DNA of 39,110 nt from NCBI GenBank assembly GCA_000432915.1, contig HF995250.1, forward strand, positions 1-39,110, in the 5' to 3' direction. The translations under genes were made by a program, and so were the position numbers. The notes under the pieces were generated by a model. It had not been told where the DNA came from, made no database searches, and worked only from the letters and a program-made list of their open reading frames with translations. Below are positions 22,706-30,092 of the stretch, in pieces. Every line of letters begins with the position of its first letter. Positions within the stretch are counted from its first letter, which is position 1. Source of the DNA: Firmicutes bacterium CAG:194 (GTDB taxonomy: Bacteria > Bacillota > Clostridia > Lachnospirales > Lachnospiraceae).

Positions 22706-23659
22706 ATGCAAAACGGACAGGAAAGAAAACCGGATCTGGTCTGCAGCCTGGAAAAGGAAGGGTTTCTTGGCAGCTTTTATCAGGGAGACCGTTATGTGGA
22801 TAAAGCGGTCATTTTTGTGGGAGGCAGTGGAGAACCACGGAATGTGGTAGAGGCAAGAGCTGCAATACTGGCAAGAGAGGGCTACAGTGTGTTAGCAGTG
22901 GGCTACTATCTTTGGAAGCCGCTTTCCAAACAGACCGTAGCGATCCCGCTCGATTATGTGGAGCGTGCGATCGACTGGTTAAAGGGAAAATGTCCGGTGA
23001 AGGTAACCAAGATCGGTATGATCGGACTTTCACTTGGTGCTGCTTACACGGCACTTTGCGGTGCTTATTTTCCACAAGTCAGTTGTGCGATCGTTGTTTC
23101 GGGCTTTGATTTTGTGGTGGAAGGCTGCAAAAATATGGTCATCAGACAGCATAGATCATATTTTACTCTGCATGGGGAAAATATACCGTATGAGCCTGCG
23201 GAGGCACTTTCGCACCTGCCTGCAACACTGAAAAAATGGAAAAAGGATCCGTGTTACGGTTCCAGTGCAATGAACCGCTTCTATTATAATGAATGTTTCA
23301 AAGACAGGACGGATGCAAGCAGGATCAAGGTGGAAAACGGAAACTGCGACTGGCTGTTTCTGGCACCGGGCTATGACGATACATGGCCGTCCGATCAGGC
23401 GGTGAAACGTATAATACAGGTTCTGCGGGAAAAACAATATCCACATCGTTATGAGTGTGTGATCTATGAAAAAGGAAGCCATCTGCTGGGCATGCCAAAT
23501 GAAGCACTGAAAGCCATGGGGGATGTGGATAAACTGATGCGTATGCTTGGAAAATTTCTCACAATGGAAAAGAAATACCCGAAAGAGTGCATGGAGGCAA
23601 GAGAAGAAAGCTATCAGAAGATCCTCTCATTTTTGCGGGAGAGTATGATCGACGGATAA
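22706..23659 (+). CDS. Alpha/beta hydrolase, BAAT acyl-CoA thioesterase-like
   Basis: A 317-residue cytoplasmic hydrolase with the C-terminal domain of acyl-CoA thioester hydrolases / bile acid-CoA:amino acid transferases. The nucleophile elbow is GLSLGA with S109, the acid is in GYDDTWPS (D225 or D224), and the histidine is H259 in KGSHLLG. Serine rather than cysteine as nucleophile favours thioesterase over amino-acid transfer. The N-terminal Ig-like domain of the animal enzymes is absent, so it is a stand-alone catalytic domain. Substrate is unknown; relatives in gut bacteria are often only annotated as acyl-CoA thioesterases. Expression may depend on the leader stem-loop touching its ribosome binding site. 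Confidence 0.85.
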   Translation: MQNGQERKPDLVCSLEKEGFLGSFYQGDRYVDKAVIFVGGSGEPRNVVEARAAILAREGYSVLAVGYYLWKPLSKQTVAIPLDYVERAIDWLKGKCPVKVTKIGMIGLSLGAAYTALCGAYFPQVSCAIVVSGFDFVVEGCKNMVIRQHRSYFTLHGENIPYEPAEALSHLPATLKKWKKDPCYGSSAMNRFYYNECFKDRTDASRIKVENGNCDWLFLAPGYDDTWPSDQAVKRIIQVLREKQYPHRYECVIYEKGSHLLGMPNEALKAMGDVDKLMRMLGKFLTMEKKYPKECMEAREESYQKILSFLRESMIDG

Positions 23660-23717
23660 ATGGAAAATTCTGTTTCACATTTTTTACACAGACAGGTCAA
23701 AAAGAGAACACGATTTA

Positions 23718-24287
23718 CCGGCTATAATAAAGACAGATACAGAAGAAAACACAGATCAGAATACTTCGCCTGAAAAGCCGGACGGAGAAGCACCGGATGG
23801 CGCACCACCGGATGGGCAGGCATCGGGCGGAAATGGCTCAGGCGGCGATCAGAAGTGACCGCGGCGGCGGAACCATGACCGTAAACGGTTCCGAGGCGGT
23901 CTGCATTGAAGGCTTGAATTCCCTGAAACTGACAAACTGTGATTTGACAGGCAATATGCAGGATCTTTCCCAGAATGACTGTACCTGGAATGTGATCTTG
24001 TACCAGAGCATGTCAGGGGATTCCGAGGTCGGGAACAGTACCTTCAGCATGACCGGTGGCAGTCTGAGAGCAATGCGGGAGACGGTGGTGACGGCTATGC
24101 CAATCTGGTGATCGACAAAGATTCGACATGGATCGTGACTGGAGACAGCGTATTGACCAGTCTTACAAATAACGGAACGATCACAGATGCAGACGGGAAA
24201 TCCGTGACAATACTTGACACGAATGGTAAAATACTTGCGAATGGCGAAAGCGGGTATACCATAACGGTAGACTCCTTAACAGAATAA
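23718..24287 (+). pseudogene. Remnants of a repetitive beta-helix surface protein
   Basis: Several frames carry pieces of one large secreted protein type. First is a Pro/Asp/Gly-rich stretch with EKPDGEAPDGAPPDGQASGG, ending in a stop near 23860. Next is SDRGGGTMTVNGSEAVCIEGL, NCDLTGNMQDLSQND and ILYQSMSGDSEVGNSTF, in the frame open from 23797 to 24111. Last is GDGGDGYANLVIDKDSTWIV to VDSLTE, in a third frame, stopping at 24285-24287. These motifs are in the order expected of long right-handed beta-helix proteins of gut Firmicutes, but hundreds of residues between them are missing. There is no promoter or ribosome binding site for a whole gene. The former function was probably extracellular. 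Confidence 0.78.
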
Positions 24288-24319
24288 AAAGGCAGAAGAT
24301 ATAAGGAGCAGAGAAACAA

Positions 24320-25213
24320 ATGAAAAAGTTGGAAGGCATAAAAACAGAGCGCGGCGCGGAAATCTTGCTGATCCTGGTACTGGTTGCCAGAAGTACATCC
24401 TTTGTGATGTCGAAGGTCACAATGAACGCGATGAATCCGTTTAATCTGCTGGGAGTCAGATTTTTGCTGGCGTTTCTGCTTCTTTTCATCCCATTTGGGA
24501 AAAGGCTTGTGAAGATCAAAAAACAGACCCTGCTAAAGGGATTGCTGGTCGGACTGGCCTTTTTCTGCGTTATGACGGCAGAGCTTTTTACGCTCCGGCT
24601 GACAGCCTCATCTACATCATCTTTTTTGGAAAATATGGCGATCGTATTTGTACCGATCTTTGAAGCGGTGCTTTTGCACAGACTGCCTGCAAAATATAGT
24701 GTGGCAGGTGTTCTGATTTCTATGATCGGAATTGGATTCCTGACGCTGGAAGGTGGCAGGATCGTACTGGGAACGGGAGAACTGATCGGTATTTTATCCG
24801 GTATCTTATATGCGGTTGCAATCATTATCACAGACAGATTATCGCACAATGATGATTCTCTGCTGATCGGAATGGTACAGGTCGGAACGATTGGTGCGCT
24901 CGGAATGATTGCATCGTTCCTGTTTGAACAGCCGACATTGCCACAGGGACAGACGAGCTGGCTCATGGTCATTTATCTGGCAGTTGTCTGTACGGGCTTC
25001 GGGTTTACCCTCCAGCCGGTGGCGCAAAGCCGCCTGACTGCAGAACGGGCAGGATTGCTTATCGCAGTCAGCCCGGTAAGCTCTGCAATCATGGGTAGTA
25101 TTTTTCTGAAAGAGCATTTGGGGATCAGTGGCATGATCGGGGCAATATTGGTTGTTGGCGGTATCATCATATCCAAGGATCCTTTCCATAAAAAAGAACA
25201 GGTCTCTTCGTAA
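24320..25213 (+). CDS. DMT superfamily (EamA) transporter
   Basis: A 297-residue inner-membrane transporter with ten predicted segments in two EamA repeats. The first repeat contains ARSTSFVMSKVTMNAMNPFNLLGVRFLLAFLLL, the second GMVQVGTIGALGMIASF, LAVVCTGFGFTLQPVAQSRLTAERAGLLIAVSPVSSAIMGSIFLKEHLGISGMIGAILVVGGI. This is typical of metabolite or drug exporters of the DMT superfamily. The ribosome binding site AAGGAGC precedes the ATG. It lies 32 bases after the beta-helix remnant and does not appear to share an operon with it. The substrate cannot be predicted from sequence. Confidence 0.92.
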   Translation: MKKLEGIKTERGAEILLILVLVARSTSFVMSKVTMNAMNPFNLLGVRFLLAFLLLFIPFGKRLVKIKKQTLLKGLLVGLAFFCVMTAELFTLRLTASSTSSFLENMAIVFVPIFEAVLLHRLPAKYSVAGVLISMIGIGFLTLEGGRIVLGTGELIGILSGILYAVAIIITDRLSHNDDSLLIGMVQVGTIGALGMIASFLFEQPTLPQGQTSWLMVIYLAVVCTGFGFTLQPVAQSRLTAERAGLLIAVSPVSSAIMGSIFLKEHLGISGMIGAILVVGGIIISKDPFHKKEQVSS

Positions 25214-25307
25214 ATTTTGCAGGAACTTTTTGAAGATTTGTTTAAGATTCCTTTTTTCGCTAGGAATTTTCAGAAAGGCATGCTATGATTTTCGAAGGGT
25301 GATAAAG

Positions 25308-26771
25308 ATGAATAAGGATTCGATTGAAGAAAATAAAGCAATACAGGATGGGCTGGAACGCTTTTTGGACGAAGAGCTGGCAGGTGTCCGCAAGGAGCAG
25401 GTGGCACCGAACAGAACCATCATATACAACGAAGAGCCAAAGGAAAAAGAACTTAAAACTGAGTTTGCCACAGAAGTAACGCCAAAGAGACAGGCAAGCT
25501 ATGAGAGAAGGTCCGCAGGCGGCTATGCAGCTGCGGCGGGACAGCCGGAACATAGAAGCAGTGTGGGCGAAAGACAGATGAGCCATGCTGCAGATGCGGC
25601 AAGCAGGAGAAGAACGTCCGAAGAGACAGACAGATATCGTAACATAGACAGGGAAGCGTCAGCTCACCGGAGACAGGAAACTATCTCTGACCGCCGGAGC
25701 ATAGCGCCTGAGAAAAAGCACCGGGGATATGAACCGCCTGTATCTGAAAATAGGAAGAAACAGCATAAAAAGTCCAACAGAAAAGCCGATAAGAGACAGA
25801 AAAAGAAAGACGGCAACAAGAAGGACAGGATGTCCAAGCCAAAGAAAATACTGCTGATCATTGGTATTGTCATTCTGGCACTTTTCCTGTGGTGGTATCT
25901 GACCATGGGACGGATCTACCATAAAATGAACTATGAAAAGTCAGATGAACTGGCAAGCGGTCCTTTAAAGGAGCAGGGCGTGATCAATGTGCTGCTGATC
26001 GGAAACGATTCCCGTGAAAACGGAGAAGACGGCCGCTCCGATGCGATGATCCTGATCTCTATCAGCAATAAAACAAAGACGATCCACATGACCTCTCTGC
26101 TGCGTGATATGTACGTGGACATTCCCGGGCATGACGGCAACAGGTTAAATGCGGCTTACGCCTATGGCGGACCTGCGCTTTTGTGTGAGACGATCAAGCA
26201 GAATCTGGATATTGAAGTAAACAGATATGTACTTGTGAACTTCCAGGCGTTTGCAAGTCTGGTAGATGCAGTCGGCGGCGTAGATCTGGAAGTGACGAAT
26301 GAGGAAGTCCAGTGGATCAATGCATATTTGAATGAATACAACCTGCTGGAAGGAAAAGAGATGACGACCGACTATCTGGATACCTCATTAAGCGGGGAAA
26401 TCCATCTGAACGGTCCGCAGGCACTTGCTTACAGCAGGAACAGATATATCGGAACCGATTTTGGCAGAACAGAAAGACAGAGAAAAGTACTCTCTGCCGT
26501 TATGAAAAAGCTGCCACTTGCCATGGCAACCAATTCCGGTGAACTGATAGACGGTCTGTTCCCAAATCTGACAACAAACCTGACACAGACAGAAATGTAC
26601 AGCTTATCAACGCAGGCAAGTAAACTTCTGACCTATGACGTGGTACAGAGCACGGTTCCGGCAGAAGGCACTTATTCCAATGCCACGGTTCGCAAGATGG
26701 CAGTTCTGCAGGTTGATTTTGAGGCAAATAAAAAGCTTTTAAAGCAGGAGATTTACGGACAGGAAGAGTAA
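25308..26771 (+). CDS. LytR-CpsA-Psr (LCP) family cell wall ligase/regulator
   Basis: A 487-residue type II membrane protein. Residues 1-180 are cytoplasmic, very basic and low-complexity (many Arg, Lys, Gln, Ser). One membrane segment lies at about 180-201 (ILLIIGIVILALFLWWYLTM). The outer LCP domain contains INVLLIGNDSRENGEDGRSDAMILISI, the catalytic-site RDMYVDIPGHDGNRLNAAYAYGG, and QALAYSRNRYIGTDFGRTERQRKVL. LCP enzymes attach undecaprenyl-linked teichoic acid or polysaccharide to peptidoglycan. I chose the ATG at 25308 (GAAGGGTGAT upstream) over an earlier frame opening at 25152, which lies inside the DMT gene. The unusually long basic tail resembles that of other clostridial LCP proteins. 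Sugar polymer is unknown. Confidence 0.92.
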   Translation: MNKDSIEENKAIQDGLERFLDEELAGVRKEQVAPNRTIIYNEEPKEKELKTEFATEVTPKRQASYERRSAGGYAAAAGQPEHRSSVGERQMSHAADAASRRRTSEETDRYRNIDREASAHRRQETISDRRSIAPEKKHRGYEPPVSENRKKQHKKSNRKADKRQKKKDGNKKDRMSKPKKILLIIGIVILALFLWWYLTMGRIYHKMNYEKSDELASGPLKEQGVINVLLIGNDSRENGEDGRSDAMILISISNKTKTIHMTSLLRDMYVDIPGHDGNRLNAAYAYGGPALLCETIKQNLDIEVNRYVLVNFQAFASLVDAVGGVDLEVTNEEVQWINAYLNEYNLLEGKEMTTDYLDTSLSGEIHLNGPQALAYSRNRYIGTDFGRTERQRKVLSAVMKKLPLAMATNSGELIDGLFPNLTTNLTQTEMYSLSTQASKLLTYDVVQSTVPAEGTYSNATVRKMAVLQVDFEANKKLLKQEIYGQEE

Positions 26772-26822
26772 AAAGACAAGTTGCGGGCAATCGTGTGCAA
26801 GAGGTACAGAACGGAGGCTTAC

Positions 26823-27023
26823 ATGAGCAAAACTTTTAAAGAACGATATCTTTCGCATGAGATAGAACTGGAAGCAATCGATGATTACATCATCGAATGG
26901 AACAATTCCGATACAGAGGAGACTCTGGCAAAGTTTCTGGGACTGAATAAAGAGGAAGAGACCGCGTGGGTGGAAGACAGTGATGATGCCCTTTTTGATC
27001 TGTTGGAAGCACAGAGAAAGTAA
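26823..27023 (+). CDS. Small acidic hypothetical protein
   Basis: A 66-residue protein starting at the ATG 26823, with ACGGAGG eight bases upstream; an earlier frame opening at 26781 adds a basic stretch without a ribosome binding site. It is helical and acidic, with AIDDYIIEWNNSDTEETLAKFLGL resembling a short helix-turn-helix or dimerisation region and EEETAWVEDSDDALFDLLEAQRK at the end. There is no membrane segment. I recognise no family name, but the layout (directly before a DUF2752 gene, four bases between stop and start) suggests a small partner or regulator cotranscribed with that protein. Confidence 0.65.
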   Translation: MSKTFKERYLSHEIELEAIDDYIIEWNNSDTEETLAKFLGLNKEEETAWVEDSDDALFDLLEAQRK

Positions 27024-27027
27024 AAGC

Positions 27028-27471
27028 ATGCAGAAAAGCGGAATGCACGATATTGTAGAGAGAATAAAAGATGATCTGAAAAAGAATGGGATAGGATGTG
27101 CTGCGACATTGGCATGTCTTATCCTTTTTGCGCTTATTTTCCATGATGTATGTCCGGTGCAGATCCTGTATGGACTGCCATGCCCCGGATGCGGTCTGAC
27201 GAGAGCAGGGGTCCTGCTTCTGACCGGGCACTTTGCAGCAGCATTTCAAATGCACCCATTTATTTACGGATGGGCAGCGCTTCTGCTGTATGTCCTGCTC
27301 TGCCGCTATGTCAAAGGCTGTAAACCAAAAGGAGCATTGCAGCTGATGATTGTTCTCATTGCTTGCATGCTCCTGTTTTATATCTATCGTATGCTGCTCT
27401 ATTTTCCGGATGTGGAACCGATGACCCGCAAGGACGGACTGCTTCTACACTGGAATCCAGACAGAAACTGA
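27028..27471 (+). CDS. DUF2752 membrane protein
   Basis: A 147-residue membrane protein of the DUF2752 family. The hallmark is CPVQILYGLPCPGCGLTRAGVLL, with three conserved cysteines, placed between two hydrophobic segments (about residues 20-38 and 78-96) and followed by FQMHPFIYGWAALLLY. A third segment lies near 108-126. The function of the family is unknown; the CPGCG motif hints at a metal or thiol role. I chose the ATG at 27028, four bases after the preceding stop; 27043 is an alternative. An earlier frame opening at 26980 lies inside the small acidic gene. The end overlaps the convergent amylase gene by 27 bases. Confidence 0.85.
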   Translation: MQKSGMHDIVERIKDDLKKNGIGCAATLACLILFALIFHDVCPVQILYGLPCPGCGLTRAGVLLLTGHFAAAFQMHPFIYGWAALLLYVLLCRYVKGCKPKGALQLMIVLIACMLLFYIYRMLLYFPDVEPMTRKDGLLLHWNPDRN

Positions 27472-28890
27472 TCTACCGTGAACCGGGAACGTACCGTTTC
27501 CGTCCGCATTGATCGTAATCATATGGCGATAGCCGAATAACACGTCAAAAAACTTCTGTCCACTATGTTGTTTCCCGACATACATGGTCTTTTGGGTATC
27601 ATTTTTGGAAGAAAGGATGCAGGCAAGCCCTGTATTTTCATCTTCTGCAAGCCCTTCCCGGGTAAATCCGATACAATGATAGTCATCAAAGTAATCATGC
27701 TGTGCTCCGTAAGCATGGGAAGCTCTGACAGAGAGCAGATTGGTAAGCGTTTTGCCGACCGGAGCTACATTCCGGGACGGAATACCGTAGCAGTCTCCGT
27801 AAAAGACACACGGATATCCCGCTTCGCGCAGCAGGATGAGCGCATAGGCAAGCGGTTTGAACCAGCTGTCTACAAAAGAGCAGAGTGCCTGCCCCGGCTC
27901 TGTATCGTGATTGTCTACAAAAGTAACTGCATTCTGCGGCTTTGCAGCAACAAGACTGCCATCAAAGATCTTGCGCAGATCGTAGCCTTCACTGTTATAG
28001 GATGCATAGTGGAAATTAAAGTGAAGCGGTACATCAAACAAAGACAGAGCATAATTTGTTTTTTCCAGATAGGCTTCGAGTGCCCAGCATTCCCTGTGCC
28101 AGTATTCGCCGACAGTAAACAGTTCGCGTCCTGCATAGCTGCGCATGGCAGGGATCCAGTCGCGGTAAAAATCATAGTCAATGTGTTTTAATGCATCCAG
28201 ACGGAATCCATCTACCTGTGTCTGATCCAGATACCATTTTCCCCATTTGGTAAGTTCGGCAATTACCTCAGGTTCGCTGAAATCAATATCTGCCCCCATC
28301 AGATAATCATAATTTCCGTTTTCCGAATCAACATCCTTGTCCCATTCTTTTCCTTCAAAGAGATAGATACTGTTCTTTTTTTGCTTATCATCCCAGTCTA
28401 CACCATCGAAGCATTTGGATGTCCAGACAAAATCGGAATATCTGCCTTTTCTTCCCGGAAAATTAAAAATGGTCCAGGCGGTGATCTGTTCGATGCCTGT
28501 TGTTTCCTGTTCCCTGTTTCCTGTATTACATTCTTCGGCATTTATTATTTCTGTTCCGTCAGCACCAATCTTGTGATTCAGTACGATATCAGCATAAACA
28601 TCAATTCCATATTCCTGACAGGTATGGATTGCAGCCAGATATTCCGCTTTTGTGCCATATTTGGTTGCAACACTGCCTTTCTGGTCAAATTCGCCGAGGT
28701 CGTACAGATCATACACCGCATAACCGACACCGTTTATACCATAGGCATCTTTGTAAGCCGGAGGTAACCAGACTGCGGTAATACCTGCTTCTGCAAGCGC
28801 AGGAGCTTTTTCACTAAGCTGGTTCCATAAAGAACCGTCGGATGGCAGATACCATTCGAAATATTGCATCATTGTTCCGTTTTTCATCAT
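27445..28890 (-). CDS. amyA: Cytoplasmic alpha-amylase (GH13 subfamily 5 type)
   Basis: A 481-residue alpha-amylase that hydrolyses internal alpha-1,4 bonds of starch or glycogen-type glucans. The N-terminus NGTMMQYFEWYLPSDGSLWNQL and the motif IVLNHKIGADGTE are typical of the cytoplasmic AmyA group. Catalytic residues are D232 in GFRLDALKH (nucleophile), E262 in VGEYW (acid/base) and D329 in FVDNHDTEPGQ. There is no signal peptide, so it acts inside the cell, probably on maltodextrins or glycogen. The start at 28890 has AAGAGG upstream; the frame extends upstream to 28968 but overlaps the preceding gene. It follows the methyltransferase gene by 41 bases on the same strand. Confidence 0.93.
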   Translation of the reverse strand: MMKNGTMMQYFEWYLPSDGSLWNQLSEKAPALAEAGITAVWLPPAYKDAYGINGVGYAVYDLYDLGEFDQKGSVATKYGTKAEYLAAIHTCQEYGIDVYADIVLNHKIGADGTEIINAEECNTGNREQETTGIEQITAWTIFNFPGRKGRYSDFVWTSKCFDGVDWDDKQKKNSIYLFEGKEWDKDVDSENGNYDYLMGADIDFSEPEVIAELTKWGKWYLDQTQVDGFRLDALKHIDYDFYRDWIPAMRSYAGRELFTVGEYWHRECWALEAYLEKTNYALSLFDVPLHFNFHYASYNSEGYDLRKIFDGSLVAAKPQNAVTFVDNHDTEPGQALCSFVDSWFKPLAYALILLREAGYPCVFYGDCYGIPSRNVAPVGKTLTNLLSVRASHAYGAQHDYFDDYHCIGFTREGLAEDENTGLACILSSKNDTQKTMYVGKQHSGQKFFDVLFGYRHMITINADGNGTFPVHGRSVSVWIPV

Positions 28891-28931
28891 TTGCCTCTTT
28901 TCTTCGTATTCAAAATATATCCGAATCCCAA

Positions 28932-29813
28932 TTATGCGTCCATACTCCATCTGCCGCTGGCACCGCATGGCAGAACCAGCCCGGATCTTGTGACCGGTAA
29001 TCCGATTTCATCCGCAGCAACACATCCGCCAAGCTTCTTCGTCAGTACGGTATTTAACATATAGGAGAGAACTGCAGGCTGCAGTCCGGTCGTATAAGAA
29101 TTGATCAAAAAGAAAACAGGATCCTTGGACAGTACTTTGGAAGTCAGTTCAATGAATGGGAAAATGCTTTCTTCGATCTTCCAGATCTCGCCCTTTGGTC
29201 CTCTTCCATAAGATGGCGGATCCATGATGATGCCATCGTAAGTATTGCCGCGCCGGATCTCGCGCTCTACAAATTTGGCACAGTCGTCTACCAGCCAGCG
29301 GATCTTATCGCCGGGAATATTGCTTGAAACCGCATTTTCTTTTGCCCACGTAACCATTCCTTTGGAGGCATCGACATGTGTGACATTTGCACCGGCATTT
29401 GCTGCGGAAATCGTAGCACCGCCGGTATAAGCGAACAGATTTAATACCTTAAGCTCTCTGCCCGGATCCTTTTCTCTGGCTGCCCGGATCTTCTGTGCAC
29501 ACCAGTCCCAGTTTACCGCCTGCTCCGGGAAAAGTCCCGTATGCTTAAAACTGAATGGCTTGAGATGGAAGGTAAGCTCCCGGTAGGAGATCGTCCATTC
29601 ATTTGGCAGATCAAAAAATTCCCACTGACCGCCGCCTTTTTCGCTGCGATGGTAGTGTCCGTTTTTCTGTTTCCATTCTTTGGCATCATGCCCTGTGCTC
29701 CAGATGACCTGCGGATCCGGGCGCACTAAAATATAATCACCCCAGCGCTCCAGCTTTTCGCCGTCTGAGGTGTCCAGTACTTCATAATCTTTCCAATTAT
29801 CTGCTATCCACAT
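28932..29813 (-). CDS. Class I SAM-dependent methyltransferase (RlmK/RlmI-like rRNA methylase)
   Basis: A 293-residue enzyme that transfers a methyl group from S-adenosylmethionine, most likely to a cytosine or guanine of 23S rRNA. Motif I is LNLFAYTGGATISAANAGANVTHVDASKGMV, with the acidic residue of motif II in HVDAS. The catalytic motif is IIMDPPSYGRGP, and FPEQAVNWDW lies ahead. The PUA domain found in some RlmI proteins is absent. The start at 29813 follows AAGGAT seven bases upstream; the frame continues far upstream to 30392 but this part is unrelated low-complexity sequence, antisense to the surface protein gene. It precedes the amylase gene and may be cotranscribed. The exact RNA site is unknown. 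Confidence 0.88.
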   Translation of the reverse strand: MWIADNWKDYEVLDTSDGEKLERWGDYILVRPDPQVIWSTGHDAKEWKQKNGHYHRSEKGGGQWEFFDLPNEWTISYRELTFHLKPFSFKHTGLFPEQAVNWDWCAQKIRAAREKDPGRELKVLNLFAYTGGATISAANAGANVTHVDASKGMVTWAKENAVSSNIPGDKIRWLVDDCAKFVEREIRRGNTYDGIIMDPPSYGRGPKGEIWKIEESIFPFIELTSKVLSKDPVFFLINSYTTGLQPAVLSYMLNTVLTKKLGGCVAADEIGLPVTRSGLVLPCGASGRWSMDA

Positions 29814-29960
29814 GGGTGTAATCCTTTCTGTACATTTTATTCTATTGTGGACTACGCTTTTGAAAACGTCAAGGGATATGTAAATGAATTGCAAGAAAAC
29901 GCTGTCCAAAATCCGCGAACGAAATTTCATGGATACTCTGGCGGCGGATGCTGGTAAACA

Positions 29961-29989
29961 TTGACAGGCAGAGAGATATCTCTTATAAT
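29961..29989 (+). promoter_or_regulatory. Perfect consensus sigma-A promoter with a palindromic spacer
   Basis: TTGACA at 29961-29966 and TATAAT at 29984-29989 are separated by 17 bases. The spacer ends in the perfect 12-base palindrome AGAGATATCTCT (29972-29983), abutting the -10 box. An exact consensus with a dyad in the spacer suggests a strong promoter held by a repressor. Confidence 0.88.
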
Positions 29990-30092
29990 TTTCACATATG
30001 TTGATACTAAAAGTACCGGCTGCGCAAAGCGGTTTATGGGAAAAAATATGGTGCTTGGCAAAAACGACGGAAATGTGTGAAAGGAAAATAAA

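Noticed and set aside
29990..30092. Cyclic di-GMP riboswitch in the leader of the surface protein gene (a GCGCAAAGC-like stretch is present)
   Set aside because: The rest of the GEMM core and its tetraloop receptor are missing, and the leader is too short.
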